A DNA stretch of 64,000 nucleotides, from the NCBI GenBank assembly GCA_021186555.1, contig JAJKFL010000039.1:36560733-36624732 (forward strand), written 5' to 3'. The first letter of the stretch is position 1; each line of letters opens with the position of its first letter. Origin of the DNA: Reticulitermes speratus (Eukaryota; Arthropoda; Insecta; Blattodea; Rhinotermitidae). The notes under the pieces were generated by a model. It saw only the letters and a list, made by a program, of their open reading frames with translations. It was not told where the DNA came from and searched no databases. Positions 9,477 to 35,188 of the stretch are shown piece after piece. Position numbers and translations under genes: made by a program.

Positions 9477-9796
9477 GGGGCACGCGGTGGCGCAGTTGAT
9501 TGAGGCACTGCGCTACAAGCCGGAACGTCGCGGGTTCGATTCCCGATGGTATCACTGGAATTTTTCATTGACATAATCGTTTCGGTCGCACTATGGCCCT
9601 GGGGTCGACTCAGCCTCTAACAGAAATGAGTACCAGAAATCTTTCCTGGGGGGGGGGGGGGGGGGGGGGGGGTAAAGGCGGCCGGTGCGTAGGGCTGACA
9701 ACCTTACCACCTTCATGTGCCGATTGTCTAGAAATCTGGGAGTCTCAGACTCCTGGAACCCTAAGGGTCTGTCCAGGCCTGTAATGGGATTGCTTT
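9477..9796 (+). repeat. SINE family A, full-length copy with target duplication
   Basis: It contains pol III box A ('gtggcgcagttgattgaggc') and box B ('gggttcgattcccgatgg'). It is flanked by a perfect 14-bp duplication 'tactagtaaagtag' (9463-9476 and 9797-9810). A long G tract (about 9650-9671) replaces the short G run found in other copies. This is the best reference copy for the family. Confidence 0.95.
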
Positions 9797-9938
9797 TACT
9801 AGTAAAGTAGAATTTCAAGCGTAAAGAAACAAAAATCAGATTAAATTCGGGGAATGCTTACTAACATTCGTTTCAGAATGTTCAGTCTTCCAGTCTGGAG
9901 ATACTACAAAGTTAATTGTACAGTCCCAAACGTACTGT

Positions 9939-10190
9939 AATTTTTTCTGTGGCGCAACAGCCCAACTCGGGCCTAGGCCGCCTCGTTTTTGAGGTTCCTA
10001 GATCACACACACACTCGGCAGGACACCTCTGAACGAGTGATCAGCCCGTCGCAGAGGCTGCTACCTACACAACACACAACAAACACATAAGACGAACATC
10101 CATGCCTTCAGCGGGATTCGAACCCGCGATCCCAGCAATTGAGCAGTCGCAGACCTACGCCTTAGACCGCACAGCAACCGCGATCGGCAA
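9939..10190 (-). repeat. SINE family B copy
   Basis: On the minus strand it shows box A ('gtctaaggcgtaggtctgcg') and box B ('gggttcgaatcccgctg'), then the body, ending in 'tgttgcgccacag'. It is the inverted counterpart of the copy at 2060-2310. Confidence 0.85.
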
Positions 10191-10755
10191 ATAGTGTAAT
10201 ACTTGGCTTTATTTTAGTGATATGTTGGGGGTTTTAGAACAAGGTGTTAAGAACAATAGACCTATTTCAACCTAATACAGTAGATAGGGGAGGAGGCTGG
10301 ATAAAATTACACTGCGAGAATATTCGTGCTTTGCACTCCTTCGCACGTGTTGTCGGAATGATCAAATTAAGGCTAATTAAATGGTCGGAGCATATAACAG
10401 GCACGTGAAAAATACAAAAATGCATACACAGACGTAGTCAAAGTGAAGGCAAAATTCCACGTGGAAGACGTAGGCGTTGGTGGGTGGATTACATAAAAAT
10501 GTATCTTAAAAGTAATATGACCAATGAATATGAAATACATTAAACAAGGTAATGAAAAAAAAAAAACACGGAACGAGTAGCTAAGAAATTCTCAATAAAT
10601 ATCGTTTCCCGTGAAGCTAGTTTTAGTTAATTAATCGCTATAAGTAGGCAGTCCGTTAACCCGACTTGTGCAGAGGCAGCTGCAGTTAAGTCCCATATTG
10701 TATTTTTTTTTAAATTTCTCTTTATCAGTGTTCACAAATTTTCGAATAACCTAGG
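10191..10755. other. Unassigned AT-rich sequence
   Basis: Poly-A and poly-T runs (near 10555 and 10704) lie in otherwise featureless sequence. The part at 10430-10560 faintly resembles LINE tail family T ('ccacgtggaagacgtaggcg'), too weakly to call. Confidence 0.3.
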
Positions 10756-11056
10756 TAAAAAAAAAAAAGCAATCCCATTACAGACCTGGACAGACCCTTA
10801 GGGTTCCAGGAGGTTGAGGCTCCCAGATTTATAGACAATCGGCACATGAAGGTGGTAAGGTTGTCAGCCCTACGCACCGGCCGCCTTTACCCCCCTGGTA
10901 CTCATTTCTGTTAGAGGCTGAGTCGACCTCAGGGCCATAGTGAGACCGGAAGGCTTATGTCAATGAAAAATTCCAGTGACACCATCGGGAATCGAACCCG
11001 CGACGTTCCGGTTTGTAGCGCAGTGCCTCAACCAACTGCGCCACCGCGTGCCCCCC
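10756..11056 (-). repeat. SINE family A copy with target duplication
   Basis: It is full length on the minus strand, flanked by 'ttcgaataacctagg' (10741-10755) and 'ttcgaagaacctagg' (11057-11071), which match at 14 of 15 positions. The target lies in a hAT-like MITE-related sequence. Confidence 0.9.
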
Positions 11057-11071
11057 TTCGAAGAACCTAGG

Positions 11072-11180
11072 AGCCACCTCAAAACTCTAGGCTTCAGACC
11101 AGCCACATAAAGCAATTTGCATACAGACGATCCACAAATATTAGGCGCCACCGTATAGAATTTAGTCACCAGGGCGCCCT
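11072..11180. repeat. Fragment of hAT-like MITE family
   Basis: The segment 'cacaaatattaggcgccacc' with 'gtcaccagg' matches 31020-31095 and, inverted, the complete copy at 55953-56120. Its ends are lost. Confidence 0.55.
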
Positions 11181-11580
11181 GGCGGTTGAGTTGCCTTGCT
11201 GTCGATGTAATGACACACGCACTGGCATCATGTCGGCGCACATCTGCTCGCCAGTAATGATGACGTCATACGCCTCGACACGTTAAAATAAGTTGAACCA
11301 CCAGCAACACTCACGTATCGCACTTGGCCGAAGACTCGATTTCGCTGTCTAGCCATGATCTTGGTGGGGCGCTGTACCCTTGTCACGTCGCTTCGAGGTC
11401 AGGTCATACTGACAAACGTACTATGTCATTGTCAGATTAACCGCATTGCCACTTGTTGTTTGCACCCGCCTAAAAGTGTCCTACAAACTTCAGCTCTTAT
11501 AACGCATTTAATTAAATGAAAAAGTATGTACGAAATATAATGTAATTGCACTTTACATAATTTGGTGCCAGTGTTATAGT

Positions 11581-11891
11581 AAGGTAAAGCTATCCCATTA
11601 CAGGCCTAGACAGACCCTTAGGGGTCCAGGAGGTTGAGACTCCCAGATTTGTAGACCCATGAAGGTGGTAAGGTTGTCAGCCCTAAGCACCGGCCGCCTT
11701 TACCCCCCAGGAAATATTCCTGGTACTCATTTCTGTTAGAGGCTGAGTCGACCCCAGGGCCATAGTGCGACCGAAACGATTATGTCAAGGAATTAATTCC
11801 AATGACACCATCGGGAATCGAACCCGCGACGTTCCGGTTTGTAGCGCAGTGCCTCAACCAACTACGCCACCGCGACCTCCCCCCCCCCCCC
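11581..11891 (-). repeat. SINE family A copy with target duplication
   Basis: It is flanked by a perfect 12-bp duplication 'cagtgttatagt' (11569-11580 and 11892-11903). At the outer end of box A a C tract (about 11878-11892) has expanded. Confidence 0.92.
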
Positions 11892-12234
11892 CAGTGTTAT
11901 AGTGTCCGGTATAAAAGTCGCTTTTCCAATGTGACCCCTTGCCCCGCAATGTTTTTATATATTCCTACACTTCATGGTTTTCCTTACGTCACGCTGTGTT
12001 GGCCCGACGTTAAGTGTTGAACTAGTCTATTGAACACCCTGTATAAATTTAAGAAATTTCAATCGTTATTCGTCCGATACATTTTACACAGTTCGTTCGG
12101 GGTTATGGCATCGCAGAAATTTTTTTTTTTTGTGGTGAAGGGCCCCGCAGCTGATGCTACGGACGCACCGCAGCCTTAAGGCTTATTGTGCAACCCTGTG
12201 ATGAAGATGAAGATGAAGATGAGCAGTTTTTTTT

Positions 12235-12425
12235 ACCAAGTTTTACATGTAGTAATGGAGCACCAGTGGAATGAAATTGACAGGGGAAAACCGACAACTC
12301 GGAGAAAAACCTGTCCCAGTGCTACTTTGTCCACCACAAATCTCACATGGACTTGACCTGGGATCGAACCCGGGCCTCCGTGGTGAGAGGCCGGCGACTA
12401 ACCGCCTGAGCCACGGCACGGTCGC
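12235..12425 (-). repeat. SINE family D copy (tRNA-derived)
   Basis: The minus strand carries box A ('gtggctcaggcggttagtcg') and box B ('gggttcgatcccaggtc'). The body includes 'ctccgagttgtcggttttcc'. A second, truncated copy is at 23130-23310. A (gat/gaa)n run lies just to the left (12200-12222). Confidence 0.8.
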
Positions 12426-12521
12426 AGAAACTTACATTGCTGTTCCACCAGATGTGATAACAAAACTAACAAATGCACACAACCTTGATTTCAGGCTTCC
12501 GCGGCGATGTTGATGAGCTCT

Positions 12522-12712
12522 ACACTATTCTGGGATATTAGGCGGCGTCGTGCGGTAATTATTACCGACGTTTCGGGACAAGGTATCGGTCCCATCTTCA
12601 CGGGTAAAGAGTCTCTTGGCCCGTGAAGATGGGGCCTATACCTTGTCCCGAAACGTCGGTAAACAATTACCGCACGACGCCGCGTAATATCCCAGAATAA
12701 CGCAGATCGAAG
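12522..12712. mobile_element. Inverted-repeat element, TTCTGGGAT family, complete copy
   Basis: Both halves carry 'ttctgggatatta' and 'cggcgtcgtgcggtaatt' in inverted orientation, each leading to 'accgacgtttcgggacaagg' and a 'ccatcttcacgg' block. The arms are about 85 bp around a short centre ('gtaaagagtctcttgg'). Related copies lie at 22288-22427, 30300-30388 and 58612-58800. The 'gaagatggg...cccgaaacgtcgg' core looks like a decayed hammerhead motif with C3 changed to G. Confidence 0.8.
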
Positions 12713-12721
12713 CTAACAGGT

Positions 12722-12805
12722 CGTCAGCTAGTCAAGAAATTCCCCGCGTTTTATGGAACCCCAAGGTTCATTACCGCATTCACAAGAGCCCGCCACCTGT
12801 CCCCT
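12722..12805 (-). repeat. LINE 3'-tail family T fragment
   Basis: The sequence 'agtcaagaaattccccgcg', 'ttatggaaccccaaggttca' and 'ttaccgcattcacaagagcc' is the reverse complement of the family tail at 20100-20200. Confidence 0.7.
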
Positions 12806-13425
12806 CAAATGCACATAAGTGTATGAAAGTGTATTATGCACATCGTGTACCTTCAACGTGTTTCGGACACTCATGTGGCCATCTTCGGGGGGTGGGGGGC
12901 ATTACAAAGCGTACATACATCGAAATATTACACAAGTATTACAACCAATGCACACATATAAGGCAATAAGCTCTTACACTTATCTTTCCGTTCAGGATGG
13001 TGATTTACTGCACACGTAATAACTCGTTATCCATCTGAGGCAATCACAAGTATTTTTATCTGTACCTTAATCTTTAATAAGCATTTTAAAACACGTATTG
13101 TTTTTAAAATTGAATCTTTATATCTATGCATTCGTTTCGAACACGTCTGTAATATTTCCATATAACCATCACTAAATATGCTGTTTAAAGCAACCTGACA
13201 TGACTGTAGTGATTGCAGTAATTCACTTCAGTTCAAGTCAGTTGCATTCAGTCTCTCTTTCTAAACCTTGTAATTTTTTTTACATAACATTCGTAAAAAT
13301 TACTTTGAAACTACTGTTTTTCAGTGCAGAATAGAAAGTCAAACGCGTGGAGAAAGCGTTGACATTTGTACGAATTTCTTTCACGTAGTTTCTGATTGAT
13401 AATAACAGAAGTACAGCTAACCGTT

Positions 13426-13450
13426 TAAAGCCCAGTGGTTACTTTGTCAT
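13426..13450 (+). repeat. Short fragment of the satellite-related repeat E
   Basis: 'accgtttaaagcccagtgg' followed by 'ttacttt' matches the start of the repeat at 18727 that becomes tandem there. A SINE A copy follows immediately. Confidence 0.5.
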
Positions 13451-13451
13451 A

Positions 13452-13750
13452 GGGGCACGCAGTTGGTTGAGGCACTGCGCTACAAACCGGAACGTCGCGG
13501 GTTCGATTCCCGATGGTGTCACTGGAATTTTTCATTGACATAATCGTTTCGGCCGCACTATGGCCCTGGGGTCGACTCAGCCTCTAACAGAAATTAGTAC
13601 CAGGGGTATCTCCAGGGGGGTTAAGGCGGCAGGTGCGTAGGGCTGACAACCTTGCTACCTTCATGTGCCGATTGTCTAGAAATTCTGGGAGCATCAACCT
13701 CCTGGAGACCTAAGGGCCTGTCCACGCCTGTAATGGGATAGCTTTTTTAG
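13452..13750 (+). repeat. SINE family A copy, box A damaged
   Basis: Seven bases of box A ('ggtggcg') are deleted ('gcacgcagttggttgaggc'), while box B and the body are kept to 'gtaatgggatagctttttt'. No clear target duplication is visible. Confidence 0.88.
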
Positions 13751-13935
13751 CTTCATGTGTAAGTATGGAAAAACAGCACAGTTTACTCTGGACACAATTT
13801 TTTTTGTAATATAAGTTTATTACAGGTGTTCAGAATTTCATTTTTATCTTCCAAATTATGTAAGTGGCATTTTTAGTGCATATTTGAATACGCTTCTTCA
13901 AATTCTCATCTCAGGCGTCAATCCGGAACGGGTTT

Positions 13936-14200
13936 AGCTCACGCATTTATAGTAGCTTACGAATTTGTAGTAGCTCACGCATTTGTAGTAGCTCACGCAT
14001 TTGTAGTAGCTCACGCATTTGTAGTAGCCCACGCATTTATAGTAGCTTACAAATTTGTAGTAGCTCACGCATTTGTAGTAGCTCACGCATTTGTAGTAGC
14101 TCACGCATTTATAGTAGCCCACGCATTTATAGTAGCTTACAAATTTGTAGTAGCTCACGCATTTGTAGTAGCTCACGCATTTGTAGTAGCTCACGCATTT
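13936..14200. repeat. 18-bp minisatellite with 90-bp higher order
   Basis: The unit is 'gtagtagctcacgcattt', about 14.7 copies. A variant monomer with 'gcttac(a/g)aattt' recurs at exactly 90-bp spacing (agtagcttac at 13951, 14041 and 14131), so the array has expanded as five-unit blocks. The minus-strand open frame is an artefact of the period being divisible by three. Confidence 0.95.
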
Positions 14201-14627
14201 GCCTTCATTTACACTCTGCGCCTTCGACGTGGAAAATTCTCCGCAGTCTTTATGACCACGCAGCGGCATGCCTTGTCTTCCGATCGGTTGGGGTGGGGAA
14301 TTTTAAAAAATAAAATTAAAAAAAAATCTGAATTATTCTCTTCCTACTTAGTTCAGTTGTGCGATTATTTCTTTATCTAGTTTTCTGTCAACAGAAATAA
14401 ATTTGCCACTTCGTTAATCATGCAGTTTCTCTTGAGGTAGAAACTGAATACACGTGACAGTCATTATTTTGATGGTTCTCAGCTGCGTGCTTCCATTTGT
14501 TGCTGCCCACCTGACTTTCCAAATTATAGAGGCGCATAAAAAACACAATACTTGCAATACACTGAGTCTTTCGATATTAAATAATATGCCAGCGATATGT
14601 AAGTTCACACGCCATCTGTGCTGAAAA

Positions 14628-14755
14628 AAGTTTTTCCCTGTCCACGCCATGAAGGCATATAAGAAGAGCACAGGTATAGTTCCAATAATTCGTGACTTCT
14701 GCACTACGTAGATGGAGGTGAGTGACCCCTGTCGAAGACCCACGGTACCCACTGA
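14628..14755 (-). repeat. SINE family C fragment
   Basis: It shares 'tttttccctgtccacgccat', 'gaaggcatata', 'agatggaggtgagtg' and 'ggtacccactg' with the other family C copies. Confidence 0.6.
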
Positions 14756-14948
14756 CACTTGTGTTCAAATATTCTTTTAAACGTTTCATTTGGAAGTAAT
14801 TTTGGGGAAGTTGCAGTTTATATCAGGTTCCCAGATACTGTGCAACTTCCTAAATTTTCATAATTTGACCTGTTCTTATATATGTAATATTATGTAGCCA
14901 AAAAAATCGTCTGTTACAGGCATGTAATTGTAAATAACCTGTATGAAA

Positions 14949-14949
<1 letters not shown>

Positions 14950-15000
<51 letters not shown>
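14950..15000. repeat. (AAT)n microsatellite
   Basis: About 16 uninterrupted 'aat' units. Confidence 0.97.
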
Positions 15001-15007
<7 letters not shown>

Positions 15008-15275
15008 CGTCGATTATAATACTGATGATGATATGTGTACTAGATAGGCACGCACCCAAAGGGGGAAAGGGACTGCCGAGCTGCAGCCCCCCCCCCACAA
15101 ATGGAAATTAAAAAAAAAACACAGATTTTGTAGACACGATGATATCAAGCGTTTTACGCGATTTACCCTTCAGCCGAAATCAGCCACTCAGATCGGCTGA
15201 TGACTGTACATTAGGATTTTGAATGGTCAAACAAACTTAAGAAAGCTGAGATGAACCTAAAAAGACATTTATATT

Positions 15276-15798
15276 ACCGTATTTTTCGGCGTATAGGACG
15301 CACCGGCGTATAGGACGCATCCAATTTTTAACCCTTTACTGCCGAACGTCCCCTATAGGGGTCGCCCTTTAAATGTGGCAAGACGCCGAACGACCCATAT
15401 AGGGGTCGCTAACAGTGTGTCGAATTTGGAAGCATTTTTTTCACCCCTATCGCAGGTACTGCTAATGATTTATACTGGGTAGGTCTGAGTACTAATGCAG
15501 ATTTAAAAAAAAAATAATTTTAGTATATTTTATCATGCATTTATTGAATAAAAATACATTGATTTTTCAGAGAATTCGTACATAAAAAATAATCTAATTA
15601 GCAAAAATATTTTAAGTTACATTACAGTTATTAATCTTCATCCTCAAATCCAAAAAAAATCCTCATCTTCAGAGCTTTGACAGATGAAAATTTCCCGGAA
15701 TTTTTCGGCGTATAAGACGCACCGGCGTACAGGACGCACTCCATTTTTCAGACAAATTTTAGGTGAAAAAGTGCGTCTTATGTGCCGAAAAATACGGT
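15276..15798. mobile_element. MITE with ACCGTATTTTTCGGCGTATA termini, interrupted by a piggyBac-like end
   Basis: The left end 'accgtatttttcggcgtata' is matched by the inverted right end 'gccgaaaaatacggt' (15784-15798). A second internal left-end copy starts near 15697, so the simplest element is the 100-bp unit 15697-15798. Between the two left ends lies a TTAA (15328-15331) followed by 'ccctttactgccgaacg', which has the look of a piggyBac-type terminus. Termini of this kind occur widely in animal genomes. I cannot assign the superfamily. Confidence 0.65.
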
Positions 15799-16165
15799 GA
15801 TTGAATCATGGAACATGTTATTATATTTATATTTATTATATGAGCGCAGTTGCAAACAGTCTTATGTTACAGTTATATTTGTGACATGAATTTACAACAC
15901 AGTTTTAAAAATCAAACTTAAGTTATATATAGATTCAGTGTCAGCCCCATTTCAATGAAAAATTCTGGGTATACGCCTGGTAGTAGGCACAAAATTCAGC
16001 ATCCATTATCACCCTCTACTAAGTAGCTGCAATAAATAATCGTTCCTGGAACAATGGAACAAATTTTGATTTGATGAAGAAATTTAAGTTTGGAAAATGG
16101 AGTTGTAGAGAAATGTGCATTGTGCAGAACAATGGAGACACATTCTAAACTATATACACATGCAT
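15799..16165. other. Unassigned AT-rich sequence
   Basis: No exon or repeat recognised. Confidence 0.3.
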
Positions 16166-16170
16166 TCATT

Positions 16171-16563
16171 TCATTCTGCAGTCTGTCTTACGACAGGTCC
16201 GTAGCCTCTTCCAAAGCGAGTTCTCCACAGTGTGCGATCTAGTGCTTCCTCTTTAAATTTCCAGTATCTTCTCTTTTCCTTAAGGTCATCCAGTAGCTGC
16301 TTACGTCTTCTCCCTCGTCTTCCCGTCATTTCTATCATTCCTTCCATCTTTCCTTCAATCACGTGTTTCAGAAGGCAGTTTCTACGCAAGATGTGACCAA
16401 TCCAGTTAGCCTTTCTTCTTTTTATTGTATGTACGATATTCCTCTCCTCCTTGACTCCGTGTAATACTTTTTCATTTCTCACACGATCGGTCCAACTGAT
16501 CTTCTCCATTCTTTTCCAGCACCACATTTCAAAACTTTCCAGATACATGCATATGTATGACAT
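16171..16563 (-). pseudogene. RTE-type LINE, C-terminal tail of ORF2
   Basis: The minus-strand frame encodes 'MWCWKRMEKISWTDRVRNE', 'RRKANWIGHILRRNCLL', 'GRRGRRRKQLLDDLKEK' and ends 'GYGPVVRQTAE*'. It is nearly the same as the + strand tail at 8600-8983 and likewise 5' truncated. The open frame starts within the fragment at a chance Met. It is a retroelement piece, not a host gene. Confidence 0.85.
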
Positions 16564-17643
16564 TCGTTTCTAACATCTTATGTCAATAAGGACGTCAGTT
16601 TTCCCTTCTTAAAAACCATACATAAGTAGGGAGCTGGCAACGTTGCATGCCTCAGCCAGTTTCTGCGCCATGGCCATGCGTACAGTGCCCAACATTCTCA
16701 AGCAGTCACCAGGCAGCTCTGTTGCAGCTCACACAAGGAATCGATCAGCGATAAAAGTCTAGCGTTTAGTGCCGCTGCTTCGCACTTCATACAGAATAGA
16801 GCTGTAGTTAGTGTCGTATGTGTTATACGCCATTTTGCTCTGTTACATATTTTGAAGATAATGATATTATGCAAGTGGCAAATGCTTGGTTGCTGTGAAT
16901 ACCGCGTTCTTGAAGTACTGAAGGAATTAATCCGCTAAGTCGCCATAGTGTCTTAAAAGTAAACTGTGTTAGCTACTTAAAATAATTGAGTGGCTTTTCT
17001 TGCAAAGAAGTTTTTTAGTTTTAACAGTTCTGTGGACTAGCTAAGTGAACAAATACGACAAGGCGTGTGTGTAGTGATGGTGTAGTGATTCCCTGTGTAA
17101 TCAGGTCACTCTCTGCAGCTGGAAACGGCTCCCCACGAAAGAAACTTCTTCTTGTCTATCTCGTCAGTAACACTGGCCCCAGTACCGAAAATCAAATCCC
17201 GAGTTGGAATGAGGGCTGACCTTCAACTGTCAATACGGCATACATCTTCCGATCATTTTTCTGAACTGGTAGAGGACATTTAGTACACAGCGATATACGG
17301 TATGGTACCCTGATTTGTCAGTATCAGTTCCCTTTATCGTGTTTGTACCGCACCTCGTCCCACAAAAGATAAATGCAAATACTGGGTTGGAATGCGAGTG
17401 GCTTGGTACTTGAAGGCCGTTTCTTCAATATCGTGGAATTCCATTGTTTCACTTTGTAAATTTATTGTATTTGGTGGCGTTTTGGCATTTGTATCGTCGT
17501 TATCTCAGTTCTCGTGCGTGGGTACAACTGTTCATTTGTACCTGAAGCTGACAGCTTACGTGAACAACGGCAGTTGTCTGACTCCAACAACCTGGTTCCA
17601 CGGTGACCATCACTCCTGTCAAGAGGAACAGGCCACCACTAAA
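16564..17643 (+). other. Probable 5' region of the PFK-2/FBPase-2 gene
   Basis: No repeat is recognised in this kilobase before the chosen start. The frame of the first exon stays open upstream to a Met at 17392. The 84 extra residues include a hydrophobic stretch (IVFGGVLAFVSSL) that does not fit a cytosolic enzyme, and that Met has a weaker start context. Promoter and 5' UTR probably lie here, but I cannot define them. Confidence 0.4.
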
Positions 17644-32664
<15,021 letters not shown>

Positions 32665-34600
32665 AGAAGTTTCATCATTTCATTTCAGCTTATCTTTCTG
32701 GCCATGTCAATGTTTTTACGCATTTTTCTTTCCTTCCACGATATAAAGCATGAATGTGAAGCAATCTTTATAATTGTGAATATATGTTTGATACATCCAG
32801 ATAACTTAAATGTCTCTCTTTAAATGCCTGCAACTCAAAAATGTGCATTTTTTAATAACAAAGTAGCAATACTGTGACCAGTATTCCCAACATGTGCCCC
32901 AGTCTACTCTTGTTCACATGGACTTGTTTAAATGCTCCCTACTTACAACACTGCATGTCCTCTCACGAACTGGAGTCTGTACATGTTCTTGAAATGGGAT
33001 CAGGTGATGTATTTCTTGAGAAAAATATCCCCCTTGGCACATTTTTTAAATAACTGCACAAAGCAAGCATTAGGTTCATCATGTTGGTCTCTATCCATCC
33101 ATCCATCTGCATGGAACAACTTGGCTCCAACTGGATAGATTTTGTGAAATTTTATATTAGGAATTTTTACCAACATGTGGGACCACATTAAAGTTTGGTG
33201 AAAACTGGACAAAAATCATAGGCACTTCATGTGAAAACCTATGTACATTTATGTCACAGATTTTTATAATAGAGAGAGACTGTGTTCTCTATGAGATATG
33301 AGCTGAGGCAGAAAAAAACAGCTGAAAACCTAAAAATAACAACTGAGACAGGCTATGTTCTGTGTGAGGTATGAGCTGGAATTGAAAAAATGGTTGACGA
33401 TCTGAACATAAGAACTGTGCACGATAACTGTTGCGCAGAGCAGAACAGAGCGAACTGTTGCAAAGATACGGAGAAAACTTGCAGGGACAGTAACAAAGTG
33501 AATGCCCCACAAGTGTTATGCCCTGCAAACATTTCGTAAGTAGCTGAAATCTACAAGGATTTGCAGCAATACACAGACTATAAAGTACAACTTAACTTTT
33601 GAATAATCCACTTCCTTTTATGAAGGCGAATGCTACTCAGTCTGTAATAGCATTGTGTTCGTACTGTCATTTAAATGTGATCAGCGGTATTTCAGTGTAG
33701 CTTACCAGCAAAAGGGATGTATTCTGTGCCACATAAGCAAACATTTATGCTTCATTCAGCGGAACTGAAATCGTGGCATGGTAATGTCACCAGACACAAA
33801 AGTTACATTAAAGTGGATGTGCTGGTATGGCTGTCAAGAACAACTAAACGATCAGTGTCATATCATCCCAACCACAAATCAAACTATTTATTTTAGAATA
33901 CTGAACTAGCTTTTAGTAACTCATAACCAATTTCATAACTTGTAAAAATGTATTAAATTAGTAAAACCACATATTTTATCTGAAAATACAGTATATGCTT
34001 CTTCATCTTCAGTTTGTTTGAAGTAATATGTTTTACTTTTTGTGTACTGATATTTGTACACTTTGCCACTAATTTTATGTAGACTTGTCCTTTGGGTGTT
34101 ATTCGGAAGATTGTCAGATTTTTTCTCTTTTAAATGATTTGAGTGCAGAGTTTAAATTAAACATGTAGTACTTAAGGAAGTACAGTGTGTAGTATACATT
34201 GTGAATATTTTAAAATAATTTCTGCAGAGCAGTGTAATCATCAATATCAATGTCACCTGTTTTGTTTGGTTTCATCACAGTGCATCTTGTGCAATGAATG
34301 CTCAATGCACTATGTTAAGAACAAACATAACTGGAATTTTTTAAAAATATTCTGTCAGTTTATGTCGTAGGATGATGATAACATGTTCCTTGGCCTGTAC
34401 AATGGAACAGTTATCCTTGGGAGTAATGGTGTTGAATCATTCAGGCACACTGAATGTCATGTTTAATCATTTGTGGAAAAGTATAACATTTAGCTTGTGT
34501 CTAATCAACATGCCAAAACTACTGTGTGTTAATATAAATAATTACAACTGAATGCACATGGGGAGAGTACAACACTTAAAGTGCAGTGCAAGAAAAAGAA
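32665..34600. other. PFK-2/FBPase-2 3' UTR and following sequence
   Basis: AT-rich and without recognised repeats. The polyadenylation site cannot be fixed from the sequence. Open frames are short and motif-free. Confidence 0.35.
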
Positions 34601-34601
34601 T

Positions 34602-35188
34602 ACAGACACTCCCCAACTTAGGCAGCAGTTACATTCCAGAAGATTCTGGGCAAGTCAGATTTTGTGCAAGTTGGCACTGAGTATACAAATGGTTTATACA
34701 TATGGTCACCTATACATGTATATACAAGGTACTCTATTTAATATTGTATTCACCTTGCATCTTGTATACATTAAAATTAAAACCAACTTGATGCACACTC
34801 ACTATTAAAAAACTTTAATAGTAGATTAGTTAACCCGACATGTTTCGGTCAGGTACCTGACCGAAACATGTCGGGTTAATTAATCTACTATTAAAGTTTT
34901 TTAATAGTGAGTGTGCATCAAGTTGGTTTTAATTTTAATTTAACAAGGTACAATAGTTCAAATCTAAACTCCAACACGCTGGAAACTGATTGGCTGCAGT
35001 ATGACCGCCCTGCCACCTGTTATCAGCCAGCAGTATTCATATACTAACTTTGCCTTATTGCACTTTATCCCCACAAGGAAGAATCTGCCACATTTCAAAA
35101 ATGTTATTTCCACTTTTTCACTTCTTTAAAATTCTTTAAAGTCTGAAATTTCGTGACTTGAAATTGCGTTAAGTCGGGAAGTGTCTGT
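34602..35188. mobile_element. Tc1/pogo-like MITE hosting a nested palindrome
   Basis: The left end 'acagacactccccaactta' is matched by the inverted right end 'taagtcgggaagtgtctgt' (21 of about 25 positions). The interior is non-coding and interrupted by the palindromic element at 34771-34938. Confidence 0.65.
34771..34938. mobile_element. Palindromic hammerhead-type element, 84-bp arms
   Basis: Two inverted copies of a right end ('accgaaacatgtcgggttaa' ... 'gtgtgcatcaagttggtttt') join at a zero-loop centre 'caggtacctg', with one mismatch between the arms. The centre lies where stem II of the hammerhead would be, so each half has GAAAC, AT and GTC|GGG but the CTGANGA side is lost. Confidence 0.85.

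Noticed and set aside
9477..9550. tRNA gene at SINE A head
   Set aside because: It has target-site duplications and a 320-bp repeated body; pol III boxes belong to the SINE.
13934..14269. 111-codon minus frame with repeated SYYKCV
   Set aside because: It is produced by the 18-bp array. No signal or domain supports a protein.
17392..17643. N-terminal extension of PFK-2 from the upstream Met
   Set aside because: It is in frame but has a hydrophobic stretch foreign to this cytosolic family and a weaker start context. Kept only as an alternative.
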